Source of the DNA: an uncultured Hyphomicrobiales bacterium
GTDB taxonomy: Bacteria; Pseudomonadota; Alphaproteobacteria; Rhizobiales; Beijerinckiaceae
Reading direction: 5' to 3'
NCBI GenBank assembly: GCA_903825465.1
Contig: CAIKAR010000030.1
Span: 186,001-250,000, forward strand
Length of the DNA: 64,000 nucleotides
Shown in pieces: positions 17,562 through 27,722 of the stretch (positions are counted from its first letter, which is position 1; each line of letters begins with the position of its first letter). Both the position numbers and the translations under genes were made by a program. A model generated the notes under the pieces. It worked only from the letters and a program-made list of their open reading frames with translations. It was not told the origin of the DNA and did no database searches.

Positions 17562-18968
17562 ATGAGCAACAAGATGTGGGGCGGCCGATTCGCGACCAGC
17601 CCCGACGCGATCATGACCGAAATCAACGCCTCCATCGGCTTTGATCACCGATTGGCGGCGCAGGACATCCGGGGATCGCTGGCCCATGTCGCCATGCTCG
17701 CCGAGGCGGGCGTCGTGACACGCGAAACAGCCGACGCGATCTCGCGTGGTCTAAACCAGGTCCAGGCGGAAATCGAGAGTGGCGTGTTCACGTTCTCGCG
17801 CGCGCTCGAGGACATTCATATGAACGTCGAATCGCGCCTCGCCGAAATCATCGGCCCCGAGGCGGGACGACTGCACACCGCGCGCTCGCGCAACGACCAG
17901 GTGGCGGTGGATTTCCGCCTCTGGGTGCGCGACACCATCGACCATCTCGACGCTCAGTTGCGCGGGCTTCAGAGCGCGCTGGTCGACCGGGCGCTTGAAC
18001 ACGCCGGCGACACGATGCCTGGCTTCACCCATCTGCAATCGGCCCAGCCGGTCACGTTCGGCCACCATCTGCTCGCCTATGTCGAAATGCTGGCGCGCGA
18101 CCGCGGCCGCTTCGCCGACGCCCGTCGCCGGCTGAACGAATGCCCGCTCGGCGCCGCGGCTCTGGCCGGCACGTCGTTTCCCATCGATCGGGAACAAACG
18201 GCGCGAGCGCTTGGATTCGACCGCCCGACGGCGAATTCGCTCGACAGCGTGTCGGACCGCGACTTCGTGCTGGAAGCCATGTCCGCCGCCGCGGTTTGCG
18301 CCACCCATCTCTCGCGTTTCGGCGAGGAAATCGTGCTGTGGGCGACGCCGCAATTCGGTTTCGTCAACCTGTCGGACGCCTTCACGACGGGCTCGTCGAT
18401 CATGCCGCAGAAGCGCAATCCCGACGCGGCGGAACTTGTGCGCGGCAAGTCGGGCCGGGTCATCGGCGCGCTGACCGGGCTTTTAGTCGTGATGAAGGGG
18501 CTGCCTCTCGCCTATTCCAAAGACATGCAGGAAGACAAGGAGGGCGCGTTCGACGCGCTGCACACGCTGTCCCTGTGTGTCGAGGCCATGACCGGCATGG
18601 TCAAGGACCTGAAACCGGACACCAAGCGCATGAAGGCCGCCGCCGGCGCCGGCTATTCGACCGCGACCGATCTGGCGGATTGGCTGGTGCGGACGCTGAA
18701 TTTGCCTTTCCGGCAGGCGCACCACATCACGGGTTCGTTGGTGCGAATGGCTTCCGAGCGTAAAACGGGCCTCGAAAAGCTTTCGCTGTCCGACATGCGC
18801 GCGGTCGAACCCAAAATCGACGAGACTGTGTTCGCCGTTTTGGGCGTTGAAAAGTCGGTCAAGTCGAGAAAATCCTATGGCGGGACCGCGCCGTCGAATG
18901 TCCGCGCGCAGGCCCGCCGCTGGCGCGCGCGGCTTGACAAGGAATTGAAGGCGTTGGGTTCGCATTGA
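17562..18968 (+). CDS. argH: argininosuccinate lyase
   Basis: ArgH splits argininosuccinate to arginine and fumarate. The 468-residue protein begins [15 protein letters not shown] and has the fumarase-superfamily signature [12 protein letters not shown] (about residue 280) with the mobile catalytic loop. Other conserved parts are [21 protein letters not shown] and [11 protein letters not shown]. It is followed closely by the LptM-like lipoprotein gene and lysA, an arrangement seen across the order. Confidence 0.97.
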   Translation: MSNKMWGGRFATSPDAIMTEINASIGFDHRLAAQDIRGSLAHVAMLAEAGVVTRETADAISRGLNQVQAEIESGVFTFSRALEDIHMNVESRLAEIIGPEAGRLHTARSRNDQVAVDFRLWVRDTIDHLDAQLRGLQSALVDRALEHAGDTMPGFTHLQSAQPVTFGHHLLAYVEMLARDRGRFADARRRLNECPLGAAALAGTSFPIDREQTARALGFDRPTANSLDSVSDRDFVLEAMSAAAVCATHLSRFGEEIVLWATPQFGFVNLSDAFTTGSSIMPQKRNPDAAELVRGKSGRVIGALTGLLVVMKGLPLAYSKDMQEDKEGAFDALHTLSLCVEAMTGMVKDLKPDTKRMKAAAGAGYSTATDLADWLVRTLNLPFRQAHHITGSLVRMASERKTGLEKLSLSDMRAVEPKIDETVFAVLGVEKSVKSRKSYGGTAPSNVRAQARRWRARLDKELKALGSH

Positions 18969-19004
18969 TCCGGCATCGGCTATATTAAGGCTCGAAGGAG
19001 CACC

Positions 19005-19235
19005 GTGGTGCGACGCAAAAACCGAAACTTCGCCGCAGCGACACTAGCGGCCTGCGTCGTGGCGCTGGCTTTGTCCGGCTGCGGCCGGCGGGGCGACCTT
19101 GAGACGCCGATTGACGCGGCGGCGGCCAAGGCCCCGCCGGACAAAGGGCTTTTGGACGAGGGGGCGGCGCCCGCGCCCAAGCGGTTCAAGCCGGTTCCGC
19201 CAAATCAGCCCTTCCTGCTCGACCCCCTGCTATAA
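19005..19235 (+). CDS. small lipoprotein, LptM/YifL family
   Basis: A 76-residue lipoprotein. The signal peptide ends in the lipobox LSGC with Cys26, followed by GRRGDLETP, the hallmark CGxxGxLxxP of LptM/YifL. In Escherichia coli LptM helps the LPS translocon LptD mature. The remainder is Pro/Ala-rich. The GTG at 19005 follows AAGGAG at an acceptable distance. Position between argH and lysA is the usual one. Confidence 0.85.
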   Translation: MVRRKNRNFAAATLAACVVALALSGCGRRGDLETPIDAAAAKAPPDKGLLDEGAAPAPKRFKPVPPNQPFLLDPLL

Positions 19236-19249
19236 GCGTCGACGGCGCC

Positions 19250-20521
19250 ATGCATCACTTCCATTATGTAGATGGCGCCATGCGCGCCGAAGGGGTCGAT
19301 CTCGCGCGGCTCGCGCGGGACGTCGGCACGCCCTTCTATTGCTATTCGAGCGCGACGCTGATCCGGCATTTCCAGGTGTTTAGCGACGCTTTCGCCGACA
19401 CGCCGTCGCTGGTCTGCTACGCGCTCAAGGCGAATTCGAATCAGGCCGTGCTCAAAACCCTGGCGCGGCTCGGCGCGGGAATGGATGTCGTCTCTGAAGG
19501 CGAATTGCGCCGCGCCCGCGCCGCTGGCGTGCCGGGTTCGCGCATAACCTTTTCCGGCGTCGGCAAGACGGCGCGGGAAATCTCGCTGGCCCTCGACGAA
19601 AACATTCTGTGTTTCAACGTGGAGTCGGAACCCGAACTCGAGGCGATTTCGCGAATCGCGGCGGCGAAGGGCGCGACGGCGCCCGTGTCGCTGCGCGTCA
19701 ACCCCGACATCGACGCGAAGACCCACGCCAAGATTTCGACTGGCAAGGCCGAAAACAAATTCGGCGTGCCCATTTCACGCGCCCGCGACGTCTACCGGCG
19801 CGCCGCCGCGTTGCCCGGCGTCCGCGTCGTCGGCGTCGATATGCACATCGGTTCGCAAATCGTCGATCTCCAGCCCTTCGACCAGGCTTTCGCGCTGCTG
19901 GCGGATTTCGTGCGCGAACTGCGCGCCGACGGGCATGTCATCGAGCATGTCGATCTCGGCGGCGGCCTCGGCATTCCCTACCACGAGGATGAAAATCCGG
20001 ACTCCTACCATCCCGAGCGCTACGCGGCGGTCGTGAAGAAGCGCGCCAACAGCCTGGGGTGCAAGCTGCTTTTCGAACCCGGCCGGCTCATTGTCGGGAA
20101 CGCCGGCATACTTGTGACAAGCGTGATCTATGTGAAGAAGGGCGAAGCGAAGAATTTCGTCATTGTCGACGCGGCCATGAACGATCTGATTCGCCCGACG
20201 CTGTACGACGCCCATCACGACATCAAGCCTGTGGCGGAACCCGCCGCCGGCTCGGCGCGGCTCGTCGCCGACGTCGTTGGTCCGGTTTGCGAAACAGGCG
20301 ATTATCTCGCGCTCGCGCGCGACATGGCCGAGCCCGCCGCCGGAGACCTTCTCGCTGTGATGTCGGCGGGCGCCTATGGCGCGACGCAGGCGGGCACCTA
20401 CAATTCGCGGCTGCTCGCGCCGGAAGTGCTTGTCGATGGCGAACGCTGGGCCGTGATCAGGCCCAGGCCAAGCTATGACGAGTTGATCGGCCTTGACCGG
20501 CTGCCCGAATGGCTCGCTTAA
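19250..20521 (+). CDS. lysA: diaminopimelate decarboxylase
   Basis: LysA makes lysine from meso-diaminopimelate with pyridoxal phosphate. The 423-residue protein has the PLP lysine in VCYALKANSNQAVLK (near residue 61), the glycine-rich phosphate loop HVDLGGGLGIPY, EPGRLIVGNAG, and the substrate cysteine region GPVCETGDYLA. It starts MHHFHYVDGAM, 14 bases after the lipoprotein gene, so the two are probably cotranscribed. Confidence 0.97.
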   Translation: MHHFHYVDGAMRAEGVDLARLARDVGTPFYCYSSATLIRHFQVFSDAFADTPSLVCYALKANSNQAVLKTLARLGAGMDVVSEGELRRARAAGVPGSRITFSGVGKTAREISLALDENILCFNVESEPELEAISRIAAAKGATAPVSLRVNPDIDAKTHAKISTGKAENKFGVPISRARDVYRRAAALPGVRVVGVDMHIGSQIVDLQPFDQAFALLADFVRELRADGHVIEHVDLGGGLGIPYHEDENPDSYHPERYAAVVKKRANSLGCKLLFEPGRLIVGNAGILVTSVIYVKKGEAKNFVIVDAAMNDLIRPTLYDAHHDIKPVAEPAAGSARLVADVVGPVCETGDYLALARDMAEPAAGDLLAVMSAGAYGATQAGTYNSRLLAPEVLVDGERWAVIRPRPSYDELIGLDRLPEWLA

Positions 20522-20609
20522 AGTCGAGAAACCCTCGTTTCCTCGCAAAATCGCGACTGGCAAGCCACGATTGCCGTGATAATCTCCTGTGCGAAAACAG
20601 GAGTTCCGA

Positions 20610-23270
20610 TTGACGGAGCGGAAAAACCAGGCCGCCGACACGAGCGGCCGACTCGAAGCCCTGGCGCGCCGGGCCGGCCTCGTCCTTGGCTGGGAGCAAG
20701 TGTGGCCAACCCTCGCCGCGGGGCTGGCCCTTTGCGGCGTGTTCATCGCCATTTCGTTTCTTGGCGTCTGGCTGGAACTGCCCCTCTGGGGCCGCGTCGG
20801 CGGCGTCGTTTTATTCGCGCTTGGCCTCGCCTGGATCTTGGCGCGGCTGGCGGCTTTCGCAATTCCGTCGCGGGCCGCGCGCCTTGGACGTCTCGACCGT
20901 GATTCCGGCCTGGCCCACCGTCCGGCCACGGCTCTGGACGACCAACTCGCCAACAATAGCGGCGACCCCGCGACTTCGGCGCTCTGGGACCTGCATCTCA
21001 AGCGCGCGGAAACCGCCGCCTCGAATTTGAGGCTCGCCACGCCATCGCCCGGCATGCCCCGGCGCGACGTTTTCGCCCTGCGCGCGCTGGCGCTGATCGC
21101 GCTGGTCGCCGCCGGTTTCATCGCCGGACCGGAAAAATACGCGCGTGTGCTCGCCGCGTTCGACTGGCGCACGCCGGGCGCTTTGTCGGTGGGATACCGG
21201 CTCGACGCGTGGATCGACCCGCCGGGCTACACCGGTCGCCCGCCCATCGTACTGAAACTGCGCGACGACGGCGACAACGCCGGCGGTCGCGACTTGACGG
21301 CGCCGGTAGGCTCGACTGTCGTTGTGCGCGCGTCCGAAGGGGCGAATGTGACGGCGGAAGGCGAAGGCGGTCTCGCGCTCGTGAAACCCGACGCCGAAGA
21401 TTCGGGCAAACCGCCGGCGGCGAAGGCCAAATCCGAGGATCAGGAGATTCGGTTCTCGCTGATGAGCGATGGCCAGCTGGTCCTCAAGCGGTTTGGCTCG
21501 ACGATCGCCGCCTTCAAGATCGCTTCAATTCCCGATTTGCCGCCGACAATCGAAATCAGGGGAACGCCAACGGCGAACGCGCGGGGCTCGTTCACCGTTC
21601 AGTACAAGATCGACGACGATTACGGTGTCGTTGGCGCGGAAGCGGAATTCACCGCGCCTGTCGTCAACGGACGCCCAGTGACGGGGCGAACGCTGGCCGA
21701 GGCCCCTAAAATGCCTCTGGCGCTGCCCGCGGACCGGGGCGGCCTCGGCGACGGCGAAACAACGGCGGATTTGTCGGAGCATCCTTGGGCCGGCGCGCGC
21801 GTGACGATGACTTTGTCCGCCAAGGACGAAGGCGGCAACGAAGGGCGCGGCAAGCCGGTTGAAGTCACCTTGCCGCAGCGCGTATTCACCAAGCCGCTGG
21901 CGCGCGCGCTGGTTGAACAGCGCCGCAACCTGATCCTCGCGCCGGACGATCGCAAAGGGATAAGCGCCTCGATCGACGCGCTGATGATCGCGCCCGACAA
22001 GTTCGGGACGACGAGCGCGATATTTCTGGGCCTCTCCACGATCGCCACGCGCCTCGCCTCGGCCAAAAGCGATCCCGACCTGCTCGATGTCGCCGATTTC
22101 ATGTGGGAAATGGCGCTGCGCATCGAGGGCGGAAACCTGTCGGAAGCCGAGCGCGATCTGCGCTCCGCCGAACAGCAGCTTCGCGACGCCTTGCAGCGCG
22201 GCGCGCCGGACGAGGAAATCAAGCGGCTGATGGACCAACTGCGCGCCGCGATGGACAAGTTCCTCAACGAAATGGCCCGCAACGCCGAAAAAAATCAGGA
22301 CGCGCAAAACGACAACCAGCGCATGGTGACGCCAGACCAGCTCAAATCCATGGTCGACCGCATGCAGGAGATGATGAAAAACGGCGACACGGCGAGCGCG
22401 CAACAATTGCTCGACCAGTTGCAACACCTGATGGAAAATCTGCAGACCGCGCGGCGGCCGAGCCGGCCGGATCCGCGGTCCCGCGAAATGAACCGCGCCA
22501 TCGACGAGCTGGATCAGTTGAGCCGCGAAGAGCAGGAGCTGCGCGACAAGACCTTCCGCAACGATCAAAAAAAGCAGGCCCAGCGAAACCAGCGCCAGAA
22601 AGACGGGCAGAAACAATCGGGCCCCCAAAATGGCCAGCAAGGTCAGCAACAACAGAGCCAACGCGGCGAGCAGGGCCAGCAGGGTCAACAACCCGGCGAC
22701 CAGGCCGATTCCGGCGACGACGATGGCGATCAGCAGGCGGAAAACGGCGACGGCGGCGGTGATCAGGAATCGCTCGCCGAGCGCCAGCAATCGCTGCGCC
22801 AGCGCCTCGAAAACCTGAAGAAGCGCATGCAGCAGTTCGGCATGGATGGCAAAGACGGCATGGACGACGCCGAAACCGCCATGCGCGAAGCCGAAGGCCA
22901 GCTTGGCCAGGGCGAGCAGGGCCGCGGCAAGGCCGTCGACGCCGAGGGCCGCGCCATCGAGGCCCTGCGCAAACAATCGCAGCAGATGGCGCAGCAGATG
23001 CAACAGAACGGCCAGCAAGCCGGCCAAGGCCGCGGCCCTGGCGACCCCAACGGCCCCATGCGCGAAGGAAACGAAAGCGGCGCCGCGGACCCGCTCGGCC
23101 GCGAATCCCACGACAAGCGGGACGCCAACAACCAACGCTACGACCCTCTCGGGACGCCGCTGGCGCAGCGAGCGCAACGCGTGCTCGAGGAATTGCGCAA
23201 GCGACTGTCGGACCCCGCCCGCCCGCAGGTTGAACTCGACTATCTCGAACGCCTGATGAAGCGTTATTGA
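20610..23270 (+). CDS. TIGR02302 (DUF4175) family membrane protein
   Basis: A very large (886-residue) protein restricted to alphaproteobacteria. Two N-terminal hydrophobic helices (about residues 40-85) and a third near residue 165 precede a long periplasmic or cytoplasmic part. A helical region of Glu/Arg/Gln-rich repeats follows, then a low-complexity Gln/Gly/Asp stretch (about 22590-22770) and a coiled-coil-like Met/Gln-rich end. AGGAG at 20598-20602 supports initiation at the TTG at 20610; a GTG at 20589 is in frame but has no ribosome site. The function of the family is unknown. It follows lysA. Confidence 0.8.
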   Translation: MTERKNQAADTSGRLEALARRAGLVLGWEQVWPTLAAGLALCGVFIAISFLGVWLELPLWGRVGGVVLFALGLAWILARLAAFAIPSRAARLGRLDRDSGLAHRPATALDDQLANNSGDPATSALWDLHLKRAETAASNLRLATPSPGMPRRDVFALRALALIALVAAGFIAGPEKYARVLAAFDWRTPGALSVGYRLDAWIDPPGYTGRPPIVLKLRDDGDNAGGRDLTAPVGSTVVVRASEGANVTAEGEGGLALVKPDAEDSGKPPAAKAKSEDQEIRFSLMSDGQLVLKRFGSTIAAFKIASIPDLPPTIEIRGTPTANARGSFTVQYKIDDDYGVVGAEAEFTAPVVNGRPVTGRTLAEAPKMPLALPADRGGLGDGETTADLSEHPWAGARVTMTLSAKDEGGNEGRGKPVEVTLPQRVFTKPLARALVEQRRNLILAPDDRKGISASIDALMIAPDKFGTTSAIFLGLSTIATRLASAKSDPDLLDVADFMWEMALRIEGGNLSEAERDLRSAEQQLRDALQRGAPDEEIKRLMDQLRAAMDKFLNEMARNAEKNQDAQNDNQRMVTPDQLKSMVDRMQEMMKNGDTASAQQLLDQLQHLMENLQTARRPSRPDPRSREMNRAIDELDQLSREEQELRDKTFRNDQKKQAQRNQRQKDGQKQSGPQNGQQGQQQQSQRGEQGQQGQQPGDQADSGDDDGDQQAENGDGGGDQESLAERQQSLRQRLENLKKRMQQFGMDGKDGMDDAETAMREAEGQLGQGEQGRGKAVDAEGRAIEALRKQSQQMAQQMQQNGQQAGQGRGPGDPNGPMREGNESGAADPLGRESHDKRDANNQRYDPLGTPLAQRAQRVLEELRKRLSDPARPQVELDYLERLMKRY

Positions 23271-23303
23271 AATTTGTCGCGGCGCGAAACTCCGCTGTTG
23301 GAA

Positions 23304-23498
23304 ATGCCCATGCCTTTTTCATCGAATGTTCTGGTGGGCGTCGCCGTCGGCGCGGTGTTCATCGTTCTGCTGCTCGGGCTTGGCAACATGCTTCGCGGCG
23401 GCAACCCGAACCTCTCGCAAAAACTCATGCGCTGGCGCGTCGGGTTGCAGTTCGTGGCCATTCTCTTGATTATTGGCGTGCTCTGGTTCCGGAAATAG
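23304..23498 (+). CDS. HIG1-domain twin-transmembrane protein
   Basis: A 64-residue protein with two hydrophobic helices joined by a short polar loop rich in Gly, Asn and Arg (RGGNPNLSQKLMRWRV), the layout of the hypoxia-induced gene 1 domain. Mitochondrial relatives assist cytochrome oxidase and supercomplexes; the bacterial role is not established. The start is uncertain between ATG 23304 and ATG 23310. It ends 7 bases before the adenosyltransferase gene, so the two are likely in one transcript. Confidence 0.8.
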   Translation: MPMPFSSNVLVGVAVGAVFIVLLLGLGNMLRGGNPNLSQKLMRWRVGLQFVAILLIIGVLWFRK

Positions 23499-23505
23499 CT
23501 CCCCG

Positions 23506-24087
23506 ATGGTTCTTCTCAACCGCATCTACACGCGCGGCGGCGACGCCGGCGACACCTCGCTCGGCGACGGCCAGCGCCGCGCGAAATTCGATTTGCGGGT
23601 CGAGGCTTTTGGCACAATTGACGAGGCCAACAGCGCGATCGGCCTCGCCCGGGCGAACCTCGCGCGGACCTCGCGGGAGATCGACGATATTCTGGCGCGG
23701 ATTCAGAACGACCTGTTCGATCTCGGCGCCGACCTTTGCTCGCCCGACACGGGCAAGAAAAGCGGCCCTGCGCCGCTTCGGATCATTCCTTCGCAAGTCG
23801 ACCGGCTGGAAGGCGAAATCGACGCGCTGAACGGGCGGCTTTCCCCGCTTCGATCCTTCGTCCTGCCGGGCGGTTCCCCCGCCGCCGCCGCGCTCCATCT
23901 CGCCCGCACCATCGTGCGGCGGGCCGAAAGGTTGATGGTTGAGCTGTCGCGCCGGCCCGACGAGCAAGTTGGCGACCCAGCGCTTCGCTACGTCAACCGG
24001 CTATCGGATTTGCTGTTTGTCGCCGCGCGGGCGGCCAACCGCGATGGCGCCGACGATGTGCTGTGGAAGCCCGGCGAAAACCGCTGA
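23506..24087 (+). CDS. cob(I)alamin adenosyltransferase, PduO type
   Basis: A 193-residue enzyme that transfers the adenosyl group of ATP to cob(I)alamin, giving coenzyme B12. The N-terminal ATP loop is RIYTRGGDAGDTSLGDG; the helical bundle carries VEAFGTIDEANSAIGLAR, and the C-terminal RYVNRLSDLLFVAARA is the family signature. The start MVLLNRIYTRGG at 23506 is the conserved one. In alphaproteobacteria this gene usually precedes etfB-etfA-hbd, as it does here with a rhomboid gene in between. Confidence 0.94.
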   Translation: MVLLNRIYTRGGDAGDTSLGDGQRRAKFDLRVEAFGTIDEANSAIGLARANLARTSREIDDILARIQNDLFDLGADLCSPDTGKKSGPAPLRIIPSQVDRLEGEIDALNGRLSPLRSFVLPGGSPAAAALHLARTIVRRAERLMVELSRRPDEQVGDPALRYVNRLSDLLFVAARAANRDGADDVLWKPGENR

Positions 24088-24157
24088 CCACGGATTGTTG
24101 ACCAGCGACAACCGGCGCGCGATGGTTGGAGCCCAGCGCTCTGGCCAGTGACCCCCA

Positions 24158-24847
24158 ATGTTCATGCCGCTCTATGACGGCGCGCCGATGGTTTTTCTGC
24201 GTCAGCCAATCGTCAACTATTCGCTGATCGCGCTCAACATCGCGGTCTTTCTGGCGATGAACGCGGGCCTTTTCGGCGATGTGGAGCGGCTCGATCTGGC
24301 GCTCGGCGCGATTCCGGCCGTCGTCGTCGGACATTCGAGCCTCGCCAAGGGGCTGGGGCTGGTGCCCGAGCCGCTGACGCTGCTCACTGGCCTGTTCATC
24401 CACGCGGGCTGGGCACACCTGATCGGCAACATGCTGTTTCTCTGGGTGTTTGGCGACAATGTCGAGGACGCCATGGGCTCGGCGCGCTATCTGGCGTTTT
24501 ATCTGGCGTGCGGGATCGCCGGCTGCCTGTCTTATTGCGTCGTCGATTCCACGTCGGAAGCGCCGCTCATTGGCGCGTCCGGCGCGATATCAGGCGTCGT
24601 GGTCGCCTACATGATCCTTTATCCGAGAATCCGCGTTCTCGGCCTCGTCCTCAACATCCTGCCCTTGCGCCTTCCCGCGCTCTGGTGCCTTGGCGCGTGG
24701 ATCGCCACGCAACTCATGTCGGCCCTGGTCGCCCCGCGCGGCGACGTGGGTTTTTGGGCGCATGTCGGCGGCATCGCCTGCGGCGCGGCCTTGACGCCTC
24801 TGCTGCGTCGCGCCGCCGCGCCCCTGTTCAGTTCCCGCCGGGCGTAA
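24158..24847 (+). CDS. rhomboid family intramembrane serine protease
   Basis: A 229-residue membrane protein with six or more helices. The catalytic Ser is in GASGAISG and the catalytic His in GFWAHVGGIACG; the HAGWAHLIGNMLFLWVFGDN segment with its His-Asn pair forms the oxyanion region. The active site appears intact. Bacterial rhomboids cut transmembrane substrates; the substrate here is unknown. It sits between the adenosyltransferase and etfB. Confidence 0.92.
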   Translation: MFMPLYDGAPMVFLRQPIVNYSLIALNIAVFLAMNAGLFGDVERLDLALGAIPAVVVGHSSLAKGLGLVPEPLTLLTGLFIHAGWAHLIGNMLFLWVFGDNVEDAMGSARYLAFYLACGIAGCLSYCVVDSTSEAPLIGASGAISGVVVAYMILYPRIRVLGLVLNILPLRLPALWCLGAWIATQLMSALVAPRGDVGFWAHVGGIACGAALTPLLRRAAAPLFSSRRA

Positions 24848-24940
24848 AGGGGCCTTCGTAGAAGGCTTTGGCCGCGTTGACTTGCCGCGAAGCGGGAACT
24901 ACCAAAATCTATCCATCCCGGCCGCCTCAGGAACGCCGCA

Positions 24941-25690
24941 ATGAAAATTCTCGTGCCCGTGAAACGGGTCGTCGACTACAACGTCAAGGTGCGCGTCAAG
25001 GCGGACGGATCGGGCGTCGATCTCGCCAACGTCAAGATGTCGATGAATCCTTTCGACGAAATCGCGATCGAAGAGGCGCTGCGTCTCAAGGAAGCTGGCG
25101 CGGCCACTGAAGTGGTCGTTGTCTCGATTGGCCCGGCGCAAGCCGCCGAGACCATCCGCACGGGCCTCGCAATGGGCGCCGACCGCGGAATTCTGGTGAA
25201 GGTCGACGCGCCCGTCGAGCCTCTCGCCGTCGCCAAATTGCTTTGCGCGATCGCCAAGTCCGAGGAGCCCGGGCTGATCATATTGGGGAAGCAGGCGATC
25301 GACGACGACTGCAATCAAACCGGCCAGATGCTCGCGGCGCTGCTTGGCTGGAGCCAGGCCACGTTCGCGTCGAAAATCGCGATGTCCGAGGGCTCCGCCG
25401 ACGTGACGCGCGAGGTGGACGGCGGTCTGCAAACGATCACAGTGAAAACGCCGGCTGTTGTCACCACCGACTTGCGCCTCAACGAGCCACGCTACGCCTC
25501 GCTGCCCAACATCATGAAGGCGAAGAAAAAACCGATCGACGAGAAAACGCCGGGCGATTTCGGCGTCGATGTGTCGCCGCGGCTGACGACGCTCCACACC
25601 AGCGAGCCGCCGCCGCGCAAGGGCGGGGCGAAAGTGAAATCGGTCGCCGAACTTGTCGATAAACTCAGGAACGAGGCGGGAGTCATCTGA
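24941..25690 (+). CDS. etfB: electron transfer flavoprotein subunit beta
   Basis: EtfB binds AMP and forms with EtfA the carrier that takes electrons from acyl-CoA and other dehydrogenases. The 249-residue protein begins [20 protein letters not shown] and contains [16 protein letters not shown] and [21 protein letters not shown], the latter the recognition loop for partner dehydrogenases. Its TGA shares a base with the etfA ATG (ATGA overlap), meaning coupled translation. Confidence 0.97.
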   Translation: MKILVPVKRVVDYNVKVRVKADGSGVDLANVKMSMNPFDEIAIEEALRLKEAGAATEVVVVSIGPAQAAETIRTGLAMGADRGILVKVDAPVEPLAVAKLLCAIAKSEEPGLIILGKQAIDDDCNQTGQMLAALLGWSQATFASKIAMSEGSADVTREVDGGLQTITVKTPAVVTTDLRLNEPRYASLPNIMKAKKKPIDEKTPGDFGVDVSPRLTTLHTSEPPPRKGGAKVKSVAELVDKLRNEAGVI

Positions 25691-26637
25691 TGTCAACGCT
25701 GCTCTTCGCCGATGTCGCCAAGGGCGGCCTTGGCGATTCCGTCGCCAAGGCGCTGACCGCCGCCCGCGCGCTTGGCGCGCCGGTCGATATTTTGGTGGCG
25801 GGGTCCGGTGTCTCCGCCGCCGCCGCCGCGGCTTCGAAACTGGAAGGCGCCGCCAGGGTTCTGGTGGCGGATTCGGATATCTACGCGCATCAACTGGCCG
25901 AACCGATGGCGGCGCTCATTGTCGCGCTCGCTCCGAAATACGCGGCGATCGTGTCCAGCGCGACCTCGTCGGCCAAAAACATCATGCCCCGCGTCGCCGC
26001 GCTGCTGGACGTCATGCAAATTTCGGAGATCACGAAGGTGGTCTCGCCCGACACGTTCGAGCGGCCGATCTACGCTGGAAACGCGATCCAGACGGTGAAA
26101 TCGAACGATCCGACGAAAGTCGTGACGGTGCGCGTCACGGCGTTCGCCGCGTCGCCCGCGACCGGATCGGCGCCGATCGAAAACGTCCTGGCCGCCGCCG
26201 ACCCCGGCCTGTCGTCGTTCAAGGAAGAAGCGCTCTCCCGCAGCGACCGGCCGGAATTGACGGCGGCGAAGATCATTATCTCGGGCGGCAGGGCGCTGCA
26301 GAATTCCGATAATTTCAAGACTTACATCGAGCCCGTCGCGGACAAACTGGGCGCCGCAATGGGCGCTTCCCGCGCGGCGGTCGACGCTGGCTACGCGCCG
26401 AACGACTGGCAGGTTGGGCAAACCGGGAAGGTCGTCGCGCCGGAACTCTACATCGCGGTCGGCATTTCGGGAGCCATCCAGCACCTGGCGGGCATGAAGG
26501 ACTCCAAAGTCATCGTCGCCATCAACAAGGACGAGGAAGCGCCGATTTTCCAGGTGGCGGACTATGGGCTTGTCGCCGATCTGTACAAGGCGATGCCGGA
26601 ACTGAACGACGAGCTGGCCAAGCTGAAAACGCGCTAA
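25690..26637 (+). CDS. etfA: electron transfer flavoprotein subunit alpha
   Basis: EtfA holds the FAD of the heterodimer. The 315-residue protein has the FAD domain in the C-terminal half: [33 protein letters not shown] and [19 protein letters not shown]. Electrons go on to ETF-ubiquinone oxidoreductase, which is not in this window. It is followed by the hydroxyacyl-CoA dehydrogenase gene, the usual etfB-etfA-hbd order. Confidence 0.97.
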   Translation: MSTLLFADVAKGGLGDSVAKALTAARALGAPVDILVAGSGVSAAAAAASKLEGAARVLVADSDIYAHQLAEPMAALIVALAPKYAAIVSSATSSAKNIMPRVAALLDVMQISEITKVVSPDTFERPIYAGNAIQTVKSNDPTKVVTVRVTAFAASPATGSAPIENVLAAADPGLSSFKEEALSRSDRPELTAAKIIISGGRALQNSDNFKTYIEPVADKLGAAMGASRAAVDAGYAPNDWQVGQTGKVVAPELYIAVGISGAIQHLAGMKDSKVIVAINKDEEAPIFQVADYGLVADLYKAMPELNDELAKLKTR

Positions 26638-26704
26638 TTCGCTGGACGCGGGCGGCGCTTGCCCTATGATCGCGCCGGGCGCGCGCAGCGGAGGCGTATC
26701 GGGA

Positions 26705-27586
26705 ATGGCCGTCGGAATCCAGAAAATTGGAATTATCGGCGCCGGACAAATGGGAACCGGGATCGCCCGGGTTTGCGCGCTCGCCGGCCTGGATGTGGTG
26801 CTCGCCGACGTCTCGGAAGATCGCCTGAAAGCCGCGATCGATCTTGTCGACGTCTCGCTCCAACGCCGTGTCGCCGACGGCGACCTTCCGGAATCCGAGC
26901 GAAAGTCCGCGGTCGCGCGCATCCACTCAACCATTGATTTCGCCGGTTTCGCGGCGTGCGACCTTGTGCTCGAGGCCGCGACGGAAAACGAAGCGGTCAA
27001 ACGCGGGATTTTCGAGCGGCTTTGCCCGGCCCTCAAGCCGGAAGCGCTGATCGGAACCAACACGTCTTCGATTTCGATCACCCGCCTGGCGTCGGCGACG
27101 GACCGCCCGGAGAAATTCATCGGAATTCATTTTATGAATCCGGTGCCGCGCATGCAGCTCGTGGAGCTGATTCGAGGCATAGCGACCGAGGAAGCGACCT
27201 TCGAAACAGCCAAGGCCTTCATCGATCGTCTCGGCAAGACGTCCACCGTTTCCGAGGACTTCCCCGCGTTCATCGTCAATCGGATTTTGCTGCCGATGAT
27301 CAACGAGGCGATCTACACGCTTTATGAAGGCGTGGGCAATGTCGAGGCGATAGACACCGCGATGCGGCTCGGGGCCAATCATCCCATGGGACCGCTGCAA
27401 CTCGCCGACTTCATCGGGCTCGACACCTGTCTGTCGGTCATGCAGGTCCTGCACGAGGGGCTGGCGGATTCGAAATACCGACCCTGTCCCTTGCTCGTTA
27501 AATATGTCGAAGCGGGATGGCTTGGCCGCAAGACCCACCGTGGTTTTTACGATTACCGCGGCGGCTCGCCGGTGCCGACCCGGTAG
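26705..27586 (+). CDS. 3-hydroxybutyryl-CoA dehydrogenase
   Basis: A 293-residue NAD(P)-dependent 3-hydroxyacyl-CoA dehydrogenase that interconverts acetoacetyl-CoA and 3-hydroxybutyryl-CoA in fat oxidation or polyhydroxybutyrate turnover. The Rossmann motif is IGIIGAGQMGTGIA near the start, the catalytic His is in IGIHFMNPVP, and GFPAFIVNR is replaced by the equivalent DFPAFIVNRILLPM. The C-terminal domain has HPMGPLQLADFIGLDTC. The ATG at 26705 follows GGAGGCG. A GC-rich palindrome follows the stop. Confidence 0.94.
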   Translation: MAVGIQKIGIIGAGQMGTGIARVCALAGLDVVLADVSEDRLKAAIDLVDVSLQRRVADGDLPESERKSAVARIHSTIDFAGFAACDLVLEAATENEAVKRGIFERLCPALKPEALIGTNTSSISITRLASATDRPEKFIGIHFMNPVPRMQLVELIRGIATEEATFETAKAFIDRLGKTSTVSEDFPAFIVNRILLPMINEAIYTLYEGVGNVEAIDTAMRLGANHPMGPLQLADFIGLDTCLSVMQVLHEGLADSKYRPCPLLVKYVEAGWLGRKTHRGFYDYRGGSPVPTR

Positions 27587-27602
27587 CGCCGCTTTGGGCC
27601 GA

Positions 27603-27627
27603 CGGCGCCGGCCGGCGCCGGAATTTT
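27603..27627 (+). terminator. possible terminator after the hbd gene
   Basis: CGGCGCCGGCCGGCGCCG (27603-27620) is a perfect 18-base palindrome that can fold into a GC hairpin, followed by GAATTTTG. The T run is short, so termination efficiency is uncertain. Confidence 0.4.
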
Positions 27628-27722
27628 GCCGCGCCCCCTTCACAAAGTTGTCGTCGCGCATATAGATTATGGGGGCGTTCCCCGGAATTGGTCGGGGATA
27701 TTGACGAAAGAGGTGTCGCGAT

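Noticed and set aside
21525-23177. Antisense frame of about 550 codons over the TIGR02302 gene
   Set aside because: Composed of Leu/Ala/Val/Arg repeats made by the complement of the Gln/Glu-rich coding strand; no motif or ribosome site.
27587-27722. tRNA or structured RNA between hbd and the HNH gene
   Set aside because: No acceptor CCA-type stem or anticodon arm is seen; only the GC palindrome is notable.
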